Source of the DNA: Rhodocollybia butyracea
Lineage: Eukaryota > Basidiomycota > Agaricomycetes > Agaricales > Omphalotaceae
Direction of reading: 5' to 3'
Assembly (NCBI GenBank): GCA_015501585.1
Contig: JADNRY010000084.1
Coordinates: 160,255 to 224,254 of the forward strand
DNA: 64,000 nucleotides
Below are positions 11,548-21,823 of the stretch, piece after piece (position 1 is the stretch's first letter; each line of letters starts with the position of its first letter). The translations under genes and the position numbers were made by a program. Below the pieces are notes generated by a model that was not told the DNA's origin, made no database searches, and was given only the letters and a program-made list of their open reading frames with translations.

Positions 11548-11805
11548 ACGATCGAGGAAAGAATTTCTCTCTCCATTCCTTCGTTCTTCTCCACTACTTT
11601 CTTTCTTTCTTTGGCCTGGTTCGCCCTTACACCAGCTTCTTTCGTCGATTTCTTGCTCCCCATTTGTCACTGCCCAGGCCGGCCTTCATTAAACCTTTAT
11701 AACCGTCTTTTGTCGTAGGTGTGTGTGGGTTCGATTATACAGAGCTCTGAGAGTGCTGACATGGAAGCTCCAATAGATATCGATAACACTTCCCTCTCTT
11801 TGAAG

Positions 11806-12648
11806 ATGTTCTCCCTTCGTTTCGCTTCCATTGTTTTGCTGGTTTCTTCCGTATACGCGGGCCCTCTTGTCGAAAAGCGTCGGCCTTGGAGTGAGATTAA
11901 TAAATTTCTTAGTGGCAGAAAGCAAAAACTGACCTTATATAGATGATGACCTCGTCAACGTTTATATTCGGGATACCAACGTCTCCCTTAACAACTACGC
12001 AGGTCTTCAGTCGATGGCTGGTTTTGATAACTTCAATGGAGCCAGTAACTTTGATGGTTCGCAAAATGTTCAAACAGTCATCGTCCAAGAAAAACAGACA
12101 GTATGCCACACTGAGCAGATCGAGGTAGGTAGTGTTGATCATACGAAGAACGGCGTTAACCGTTGTATAGGTCATTCAACAAAAGCTGGTCGTTCTTCAA
12201 GAACTCGCAAAGAAGTATGTTTCATTTTTGTCGTTGCACCTTGTCTCGTTTTAAACCATCGTTTTTCCAGGATTATCACCGAGCAGGTCTGTGAAGTTGA
12301 AACACAAACCATCGTCCTCCAACAGGTCAGTGTATGTTATCGTTAAAGGTAGCTGATAGACTGACCGGTCTTAAGTTCTCGTCGAGTATTAGCTCCTTCC
12401 AGGGCGACCTTGGCCGAACAAGCGGCAAGCAAGTTGGCTATGACCAGAATATCGCCGGTCTCGTTGGTAACCTGACGAACTCAGATGGATCCCTCAGCAC
12501 GAGCAACTTGGGCTTCAATGGAACTTCCGTTGGAAGCAACACTGTCGTTCCCAGTGGCTCCAACTGGAATAGCACAAACGGCCCTTCTGCGGTGCAGAAC
12601 GCATACAACGCAGCAATGTCTGCGGCGAATGTCTCTTCTAGCCAATGA
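11806..12648 (+). CDS. Small secreted protein with Kex2-type site, unknown function
   Basis: The ATG at 11806 gives the signal peptide MFSLRFASIVLLVSSVYAG followed by PLVEKR, a dibasic processing site. Five exons join cleanly: a donor after 11890 with acceptor at 11942, then introns at about 12126-12170, 12214-12270 and 12325-12374. The mature protein continues NDDLVNVYIRDTNVSLNNYA, QTVIVQEKQTVCHTEQIE, VIQQKLVVLQELAKK and IITEQVCEVETQTIVLQQ, then a Gly/Ser/Asn-rich tail ending AANVSSSQ. Two cysteines sit in similar Val/Gln-rich contexts. I do not recognise a catalytic family. The signal peptide, Kex2 site and Ser/Asn-rich tail suggest a cell-wall or extracellular role. A TATA box lies upstream. 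Confidence 0.78.
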
Positions 12649-13940
12649 TTGGTATTTCATTGGGACTTTGTGTTTTATGGACTGTTATCGTTTGAGTCCG
12701 TTGCCTTATGGACGGTTTGTGACCTTTGTGGACAATCTGTACCTATACCATTCGATATGTGTTAGTTTATTTGGTTTAATCGACGAAAATTTAGCTGTGT
12801 AGAAGGAAGTGCCCAGTCACCACTGAGATTTCAAGGCGCCAAGCCCGTCACCTTCCAAATTTGGGTCGTGGGAACAATTGGATTGGGTTTATAAGCCTCG
12901 ATTTGTGATCCGGACTCTTTGGAAGCTACCATGATGGTGCCCCCCTTGCCATGAAGCTCAGCCCGGTCCTAGGTGTGGCTGGTAGGTGGCCATGTTTCTT
13001 CGTCACATACTCTTCTGACGACCGTGTACTAGGCGGCATTGTATCGAGTTCCCATTGTGGAGCATCGTTTGCTCTCCTGTTCGATGGCAGGTTGAGCTCT
13101 TTGTGTCCTCCTGTATAAATTGCAGGTGGATTACGTTCCTTTTGCCTTAGCGCAGATTGAACACGATATTCCTTCTCTGGATTCCAGCGGAGGATTGATT
13201 CGACAGACTTGGCAGATGTCCAGACTGAGAATCGCATGGCCAATGGCCGTGACTGAAGTCGCTATCAGATTGATAGCTATTCGGCGCCCGCAAGGGCAAC
13301 CCTCGCAACCTTTAATCTTAGGTGTGTAGGTGATTATAGCGAGTGGAACAACACCACGCGCTGTGAAGGGGGGGGACAAATCCCCTCGTTCGCACCGAAG
13401 CAACCAAACTCTTCGGTGCAGATCGACCAAGGTTCTGTATGGCTATCCGGACGGTCCCATGGGTACGTTGATCTGTATCTTCCATGTCTTGTTTTATCTG
13501 ATGTCATTGCTTAGTCGCTCAGCCTTCATTGAAGGAACTCAACCATCCAGATGGATCGTTAGAACGTCCGTTTGGAGGGTGCAACAAATTAATTATCCCA
13601 GGTCATTCCCGGTATCCTCCGTATCATCGCCAGGTCAAGGAGCTGTGTATATAGGAGGGTGCCTTGATAGTGTAGATGCCTGTGTTCGAAACTGCTTACA
13701 GCTGGGTAGCCTTCGAATAGAGATGTTTCCGCTGTCTTTTGCCTGTGCTTGAGTGCTGCGGTTGACCTGAACTGCCAGTGTGAATAGAACGAACAGACTG
13801 AGAATTGTAAAGGATATTTATCGTTCTGGTTGTATGTTGCTCACCGAACTTCAGCTTGATATTTTGGAACAATGTGTATTCTCTTAGCACTGTTAACACC
13901 CATGCCAGGGGTATGTTTCTACGACGACTTGGAGCAAATA
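12649..13940. other. Intergenic region with one weak coding-like stretch
   Basis: At 13511-13640 a plus frame reads SLKELNHPDGSLERPFGGC and then NKLIIPGHSRYPPYHRQVKE, which looks protein-like, and a stretch at 13376-13460 may precede it across an intron. No start or family can be assigned. The rest shows nothing I can name. Confidence 0.3.
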
Positions 13941-14461
13941 AGGCCCGTTCTGCTCCCGCGACTCAGTGAGATACGATAAAATGTGATACGATAGAAAAAC
14001 AAATTCCGCATCGTATCAAACTTGATGCGAGTTGGAAAGGTTCGGATGCGACTCCATGCGACCCTGCTTGTGGATCACGACGTCCGGTGTTCATCAATAC
14101 TGCCCGACGTCGCTCCAAAAGGTGTCTTGTCATCGTTGTTCACAATAACCAGACCATAAATACAGAAAAATAGAATATGATTGTTCTGACTTGTTTTATT
14201 AGTGTTGAAGTGTTAGTTCATGCCTTAGCCTATAAGCTACTAAAAGAAAGAAAATGGCTGTTATCATCATTGCCAGCGATGAGCATGAGAGCCCTACTCG
14301 TTGACTACAAAACACACCAAGTCGCACAAAAAATCTCCTTGGTGTTGCGGAACACGAAAAATGCGAGACGAGTGATTCAAAATGTCTACCGTATTTCTCA
14401 CGGAAATTTGGCAGAGGGATTTTATCGTATCACATTGAGTCGCGGGAACAGAACGGGGCCT
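13941..14461. mobile_element. MITE-like foldback element with about 42-bp terminal inverted repeats
   Basis: The left arm 13941-13982 (aggcccgttctgctcccgcg onward) is the reverse complement of 14419-14461, with about four differences. Both arms contain cgcgactca and gatacgataaaat. The inside has no transposase. No clear target-site duplication is seen, so the superfamily is open. Confidence 0.6.
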
Positions 14462-14563
14462 AAGGGCTTGCGGGTCGATGAGATTCAAGTACTAAGACGA
14501 ACAGGCTCGCCACGTCAAAAGCCATATTATAGAAGAAATAACGAGAGAAGCCGCAGCACATAC

Positions 14564-15270
14564 TACAGACGTTTCAAAAATTCTTGTCCCACGGGCCAAA
14601 AACGCCAAAATTAATTCGTAAAATACAAAAAACAAAAAAAATGTTTACTGGTTCTTTCGTCGTATTCCATTGCTGCTACACTATGGTATACTATCACATT
14701 AGTGACTCTGTATGAATCCCAACGACTTCGAGCTCAATAGGAAACTCGTGGCGCAGCGTGATGAGATATGAAGCACTCATTGCTCGGCCAACCAGATGGT
14801 TTTTTTTTTGACGAAACAAAGATGGCAGAAGATTTGCTCGACGATATCTTCGAAGGTTTTTATCCTCTGGGACTTCGGGGCGACAGATAGAGCCTCGAAA
14901 AAATGATCTTTGGACTCTGTACCACTGCTCTTCCGTACCTCCTCCACTTTCATCTCATCCACTGTCTCCACTTCATTGTTACTCACCCTCACTGCTAATG
15001 TTTACAATTTCATCATGAACTGGGCAGCTCGAGCTTGAATTTTAATTCATAGTCAGATGTGAGAAATCATGAAAAAAGCTGTCTCTTTACCCGGTTTGTC
15101 CATGAATGGATCATCTTTGTCTTCAGTAACGACAGTAGATAATTTAGAAGTAAAAATAAGGCCGAGAACATGTAGAACTAAGTCAGGAAACTTTTTTTTT
15201 GTTTTTTGTATTTTACGGATTAATTTTGGCGTTTTTGGCCCGTGGGACAAGAATTTTTGAAACGTCTGTA
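14564..15270. mobile_element. MITE-like element with 77-bp, nearly perfect terminal inverted repeats
   Basis: The left arm 14564-14640 starts tacagacgtttcaaaaattc and the right arm 15192-15270 is its reverse complement with one clear mismatch (ttaattcg versus ttaatccg). Similarity stops abruptly at the outer ends. The 550 bp inside has no open frame of note. Near identity of the arms suggests recent insertion or gene conversion. Confidence 0.75.
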
Positions 15271-15663
15271 ACGCAAAGTCTGAAGGAATATCTCTTCAAC
15301 TAACTGCTCCTTCGAGGAAATTAGTCGCAGCGATGGGACAGCCAGTAGCTGTTCCTGTGATTTTGGGAACCGGTTTTTTGCGATTGGTTCAACTCAATTG
15401 GTTCTAGTTCCTGGTTCTTGTTAGCAGCGGGTGAAATATATGCATGGGTGTACACGCAGTTTTTAGTTAGTAGCAGAGGCAGAGGCAGGTTTTAGAAACA
15501 GTTTACAGTTTACAATCTAGTGTAGTTACTACTAAATCGCAAAGTTTTGCGAGTCACACGCTCAGTGAAAGAAGCAGGCAGATCACGATCAGCGATAACG
15601 TGTTCATCCAAACGAGTCAACTTTACTCTTGCTTTCAACCTTCGTGTAGAACCACTTTCTATC
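15271..15663. other. Promoter region of exportin-T
   Basis: No coding sequence is seen. A short run gcagaggcagaggcaggttt lies at about 15473-15492. The region should hold the exportin promoter; no TATA box is obvious. Confidence 0.35.
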
Positions 15664-18600
15664 ATGGAGCAAGAACTCGACAGAGTGATACAGGCTATCA
15701 CGATTGCTTCGGATCCTTCACAGAACTCCTTGCACCAACAGGCCATAAATTATTTGAACTCCATTCAACAAAATTCTACAGAGACCTGGAGACTAGCACT
15801 GGCTTTATTTGTGGATACTACTTCCGAGGGCGAAAGAAAACATCCTGCTCAAGCTCGGTTCTTTGCTCTGCGTGTTCTCGACGAATTCCTCGATAATCGG
15901 TGCGTAACAAATGATCTGCAAGACCTACCCATGAAACTTATTCAGTGGCGTCCAGAGTTGAGACCTTGGAACCTGAGTCCTTTCAGATTCTCCAGCAATC
16001 TCTTCTCTCCTACATCCAATCAGAATATGTCTATGGCTCTGCAGAAGCCAATTCCACTTGTATGTGTTTTTTGCTGCATACTTTGCTTTGTTAAACCGGT
16101 GTTTCAAGATCTACGAAACAAATTCTCTCATACGCTTACCCTCTTCTTCCTTTGCACATATGTCGATCAGTGGCAATCCTTTTTCGCCGACCTTTTCACC
16201 TTCATACAGCCAACAACTGCGTCGTCAGAAGCTACTTTTAATCGCCATGTCTCTTTACTCTTTTTCCATCTTATCATCGAGATATCTGGCGAAGTCGCGG
16301 ACCAGATGATCAAAGCTGCACGAACGCACAACGACGCCCGAGTGTCTCGAGATGGTCGCGTGCGTGATGCAGTTAGAGAACGCGACGCTGTACGAATCAA
16401 TGAAGCCGTCCTGACGATCGTAGCACAAGCCACGGAAAAGATGGCAACGATACGGAAACAAGGCTCGGGTTCGCCTCCAGATCGACAGTTAGACGAATCG
16501 GAAGAGCTGGTTGACTGGGGTATCCGGACGTTTGCTTCATATGTCGGTACGTGTTTGAAACTAAGCTGGTAGCGTTCTCCTCGTGTTTATGAACAAGTTG
16601 TTGGCGATTGAGTTGCATACCATGCAAAATGTTGTCCCATGATTGAATAGCTGCCAGCATCGAATCTTCTTTGTCTGACACAATGTTTCGCAGGCTGGAT
16701 CGATATCAGCCTTACTGTGACGCCTACAACAGTACCACTACTCTTTACGCTTCTCGCAGACTCATCCTTGCCCATTCGGCTTGCGACCTCTGCTGCCCTG
16801 CTCCGAATCGTAGTCAAGGGGCTAAAAGAGCCAGGCGACAAACTTCAACTGATCAAAGTTCTTTCCCTGGGTCAGGTCATAGATGCACTCGAGGCGAAAA
16901 CCCGAGCTCAACAGGTAGAGCGGGGAGAGAACACAGACGAAGGAGAAGAATCATACCGGGAGGCACTTGGAAAGCTTCTTAACGCGTTGGGGTTGGAATT
17001 GACGAAATTAGTGGTAAATTGAAACATTTCTGAGATTCAAGCCCAGAACTAACAAGGCTTCAGGAATGCTCCATCGAAGAGGTAAGAGCAGAGGCAACGA
17101 ATCTTTTACAGCAGATTCTGCCAATTGTTATACGGGTCATGTCGGATGAGTATGATGACACCTGCTCGACTGTCTTCTTGCTCCTGCATACCGTCTTGAG
17201 TGCTGTAAGTGGTTTTGGCTTTCATTTTCTGTTCTCCATGTTCACACCTCCCTAGTATAAACGAACTCGGAAATCTTCTGCTAGCCCACTAGAGCCTGAG
17301 AAACGCAACTTTCTGGTATCTCTTCTGCAAGTAATACTAGAAAAAATGAAATGGGACGTGGATGCCAACCCTACCGACATTGACGATGAGGACAACGATG
17401 AATTCGAGAGACTTCGGAAGGTGTGCTCATTTCTTTTTAACTATAACGGCGCCGTTCATAGGCTGAATATTGTACAAAGGAACTTCGAATCTTCATGGAC
17501 TCCATCCTCGCTATCGATCAGGATCTTGTCACTGATGCTGTACGAACATTTGCCCTTACCACCATCGAGGCATACAAAAACCGCGTGGAGATGAAGTGGA
17601 ACGAAGCAGAGCTGGGAATATACTTGGTGTATATCTTCGGCGAGATCAACAAAAGTGCGTTACTTATTGAAACTGGGCGCTCTGGCTGCGCTTATTCATT
17701 GACCGTCGTATAGGTGGCGGCAAGGGGCGTGCAGCGTTCTGCCTCGCACCACCTGTACCCAAGGACGTACCCAGAGACGAACGAAAAACGATGAATTTTG
17801 TGGAATATCCTCTAACGACTCATGGGGAGCTGATATTCTCACTGGTGCAGTGTGGGATGTCGGCGTATCCAAATGAGACTGTCGCATTACAGTTTTTCGA
17901 GACCGTTGCTCGTTACAGCGACTTTTTCAAAGTACGAAAAGAGTGTATCGTGCCAACATTAGAAGCCATGGTTGATTCCCGGTATGTTTCCCTCCGTTAC
18001 ACAATGGGCTGATTCTCACATACTGCGTTTGAAAGGGGCATTCACCATCAAAATCCTACTCTTCGAAGAAGGGTGTACTATCTCTTTCATCGATTCATCA
18101 AGGAGAGTAAGAACGATATTCCACTAGAGTTCATACAAGATATCGCGGAGGGTATACGGGATTTACTTCCTATTGAGGTAGAGATTCCTGAAGCAGATGA
18201 AGTTGAGGTGGATATATTGTCAGATGCAGTCAAGAGCTCTGCTTTTGACGCACAACTTTACCTCTTCGAGACTCTGGGTATATTGATTTCATTGGTGTTC
18301 AGGGATCAGGCGAATCAGAAGGCTCTATTGTTAAGTTTTGTGAAACCTCTCATGCAAGAGTTGTCGGAGGCTTTGCAGGCGTCGGCAAACCTAAATATGC
18401 AGGAGCTCGTGAGTGGAGGTGCTGGTATGGGAGGGACAGAGCTCGTACCAGTGGTGAAACTGCATCATTTAATCATGGCGCTAGGGAGTATCGCGAAAGG
18501 GTTTCCGGACTACCCTTCGCCGCTTCCGCCTAATTATATCTTGCCTCCAGTCGATGCGTTTGCGGAGATCGCCCAGGCTATCCTGGTCTGTCTAGAAAAC

Positions 18601-19670
18601 ACAAATAGGATCAAGGTTATCAGGGATGCAGTACGGTGGTATACTGTTTTTGCTTTGCTTTGCTCTGATAATATCGATAGACACGTTTCGCTTTTGCGAG
18701 GATCTTAGCTACTGCAGGCCCACATGTTACCCACTTCATTCCCCCACTCATGGGTAATCTTCTGGTACACTTTGAGCCAACAGAGCTAGTCGATTTTATG
18801 AATTTCATTGGTCTACTTATCCATAGACTCAAGGTACGCTTATTATGTCTTTCAGTGCATCCTCATTAAGTTCTGAATTATAGGATGATATGTTTGATGT
18901 TCTCGATGAGCTCGTCGGACCATTGACAGCACATATATCCACAACGTTGAGCCAACCAATATCGGGCTCGGACGAGCAGCGTGCACACGAAGAGACGAAA
19001 AAGGCTTATCTGGCGCTGTTGAGCAGTATCATCACAACAAAGTTACAGGGAGTGTTCATTTCATCCAGTGCGTGCTTCCTAGCATTTGACTTGTTCCATC
19101 TGTAACGGAAATTGAAATAGGAAACAACGCTTCCTTCGATTCTTTGATGGAAACGATGCGAGTGCTGGCAGAGGATGCTTCAGACTCTCCGAACCAACGA
19201 GCCGCGTTCAACTTTTTGTCAAGATGTGTTGTGGTCTGGGCACAACCGAATCCGGCGCCTCCTGCTACCAATGGAAATAGCAATCACAACCCATTGAACG
19301 ATATGGGACTCCCTGGGTTCGAACGATATATTTATGAGCGACTGGTACCTACTGCCTTTGCCGTACCGTCGCTTCCTAACCTTAACCCTCGGGATGGTCA
19401 AACTATTACGGTATGGTTAATTCAGCCATGAATTGAGCACGAATTGACTCTTTGTATCAGGTCCTCCACGAGATCGCCAGCTTCTTGCAAACTGTATACA
19501 AAACTCGAGGGCCCGAAGCCGAAAACTATCTCCTCACCGTGTATCTGCCTTCTCAGAATTGGCCACAGGATGCAGCGATTGACATGACAACCAAGCTGCG
19601 TGAACTGGACCAGAAAGCGTTTCGAAAATATTTCACCGACTTTGTGCGGTCCACACGACCTAACCCGTGA
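15664..19670 (+). CDS. LOS1: Exportin-T, tRNA nuclear export karyopherin (LOS1/XPOT)
   Basis: Exportin-T carries mature tRNAs from nucleus to cytoplasm with Ran-GTP. The ATG at 15664 starts MEQELDRVIQAITIASDPSQ, followed by ARFFALRVLDEFLDNR. Splicing from 15901 to an acceptor at about 15955 gives VETLEPESFQILQQSLLSY and IQSEYVYGSAEANST. The next exons carry FLCTYVDQWQSFFADLF, HVSLLFFHLIIEISGEVADQ and RDGRVRDAVRERDAVRINEA, the Ran-binding CRIME-like N-terminal region. HEAT-repeat exons run to the end, including IKSSGGKG-type junctions near 17720, HFEPTELVDFMNFIGLLIHR and the C-terminal QKAFRKYFTDFVRSTRPNP. About a dozen introns of 45-60 bp are needed. No lesions are seen. Fragments of this gene recur at 9.0 and 59.8 kb. 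Confidence 0.92.
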
Positions 19671-20281
19671 CGTTACCCCGGGACTCTTTTATTCGATCCT
19701 TCCTCGTAGCAATGGAATCTGATAGCACGCTCTTTAAGAACACAAAAAGTATACCTAGCTCTATATCTCAAACGGCTTCTCCTTTTTCTTACTTATCTTC
19801 TTATCTACACGTATAATTGCTCACTCATGTTATTCTCGTACCTTGCATCTCTTCCCATTCGACTTTTGCGTTATCATGTTGTTATGCTGTTACATTGGTT
19901 CGTCTCGTTCGTCCATGATGAAGCTTATACTTATGATGTCTCTTAGAATTTGAAATTTGGCACAGCAGTGTCACATGCTTTTCGTAAACTTGAACTTGAA
20001 GTTAAACCCCATCTTGATTAACGTTTTAAATCACCAAGCGACAATCTTAACTTTCCGATGGTCAACATCGTGTTCGAAGACCACACCTCTGATGGTATAC
20101 TTACTCCTTCTTCGCTGGCTCCCGCGATGGCTGTGGTTCAAAGTACTCTTTCGGTGTTCGAAAACTCTGTGCTTATGCGCAAAAGGGTAGAAATAATTTT
20201 CTCAGCGATAGCGCTTTCATTGGTGGAAAATAGGAGTTTATCAATGGCAAAAGTTGATGACTGGCGGCAAGTCCACTCGTG
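19671..20281. other. Exportin-T 3' flank
   Basis: No gene is supported. 19761-19910 is the source of the inverted copy at 9013-9114. The rest shows nothing I can name. Confidence 0.4.
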
Positions 20282-20705
20282 TACGGTTCCCGAGCAGGCT
20301 CAGGTAGAAATCAAAAGCCTAGAGCTCATGTCGGAAACTTGAAAAAAGGCTCATAAGCGCGCGCTGATTATGGGGGTTTATGACCACTTATAGCCAATTA
20401 TAGGTAAATTATAGGCCAATTTTTTATTTTTTATTTTTGGCCACCCGGGGGTTTCTAGGGCGCTGACAGTATTGAAACGTCCTTGGTAACCGGTCATAAT
20501 TGAATAATAATCGGCCTACAAGCAATTGTATGCCTTAAACGATCATAAATTTCAAGTCATTATCATGAACCCCCGTAATCGCCATAATCGCCGTTTTGAT
20601 TATGGCGTTTATATGCGCTTACGGCCGCTTATCGGCTTTTTTCGGTTTTTCCGACATTATTTTTTTTTTGTCAAATCTATAACGCCGTCCGTCACACATT
20701 ACATA
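20282..20705. repeat. Dispersed repeat, copy 1, split by a nested insertion
   Basis: The outer parts 20282-20328 and 20671-20705 together match the reverse complement of 41341-41418 almost base for base (cgagcaggctcaggtagaaa, and acgccgtccgtcacacatta). In the 41-kb copy the two parts are adjacent, so it acts as the empty site. Confidence 0.75.
20329..20670. mobile_element. Nested 342-bp insertion with TGTCGG/CCGACA ends
   Basis: This segment is present here and absent from the related copy at 41341-41418. It is bordered by tca on both sides (20326-20328 and 20671-20673), which reads as a 3-bp target duplication. It begins TGTCGGAAACTTGAAAAAAGG and near its other end has CCGACATTA and a poly-T run; the termini are imperfect inverted repeats. 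It contains no coding frame. Internal dyads include aatcgccgttttgattatgg. Confidence 0.65.
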
Positions 20706-21823
20706 AATATAAGAAACTAGGTTTGCTTATAGCCATGCCGCAATCTGGCTTCAGGTTCGGCGCTCGCCTATGTAGTACATAGTGGTCTTTCTTTAAGGCA
20801 GCTCTCACTTTGGACTTGCTTTCGACTAAGCTGAGGAGGATCATCAGGCTTGGATAATGAGGGACTCATCCACAACCCAGCTCGCTACCTATCTACATGC
20901 AAATTATAAGGAGGATTGAGTGTAAACACTCTGAAGCTGAGCTGAATTATTAAGTAATGACTGGCCACTGGCCCAAGGAGTAAGTGTTGTAGATTTGAGT
21001 CTGTACTGGAATGTTCTAGTACTTTCTTTAGTATTACTCATTCCTTACTCAGCCTACTTACCAGTACTATGTAGAATATTCTAGAAGGTATTGTAAGTAG
21101 TATAAATACTGTAGAAGTCCTGGGAGACCCAGACAATTGTACTAAAGGTCTAACAACCGAGTGCACAAGTGTAACCAGATCACTTAATCCACAACAGTAA
21201 GACCTTGGTGGACTCCTCATTGATATTAAGTATTATTATAGTAAGTATTGAGTTCTACAGCATATTTTGAAGTAGAATAGCAGTCAAGGACAGCTTTCCT
21301 TTTGAGGATTAACACGGCTCTTCCTTGTGAGAGGCATCGACCTCACCCTAGTCTTCCCTAGGCAAACTCGTTACACACAGACGATCCCCTCACTCTCCTT
21401 ATCATGACATTAATGCCGGGGAGTGATTGCGCTATGTGACTTTCACCACCCAATCAATACTTATCCAACTGATTTCCAGTACAAATTCCAGCAGCTGCTG
21501 CAGTATTGTCTTGCTTTGTGACAGTTACAAGTCCTGAATGAAATGAAGGCTCGTCCTTATGACGGGTTTCGGCGTGAGAATCTGTCCCGATTGAGCCTGA
21601 TTTTGTCCAAATCGAGTTGACCTAATAAGGAGATTTAGTTTGATATATTTGGGATGTCAAAGCAATTGCCATGTGATCTGGTAGTTGCTCATCTCCGCAC
21701 CTTTTGTGCAGCTTCTCGTCGTTCCTTCAAATCTATTTCTCGTTTTCTCGTTTCGCTTTGTATACACCGCTGCTTTGTATGTGTTATATGCTCAGTGCAC
21801 ATACACCTCAGGGATTTGTGGGC
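20706..21823. other. Repeat-like noncoding region
   Basis: No gene is seen. 20960-21240 is rich in short repeats of tactg/agta and has a TATA-like gtagtataaatactgtag, reminiscent of a degraded LTR, but I find no partner copy or target duplication. Confidence 0.3.

Noticed and set aside
14177..14614. 145-codon open frame
   Set aside because: It overlaps one inverted repeat arm of each of two foldback elements and has no recognisable motif, so it is probably chance.
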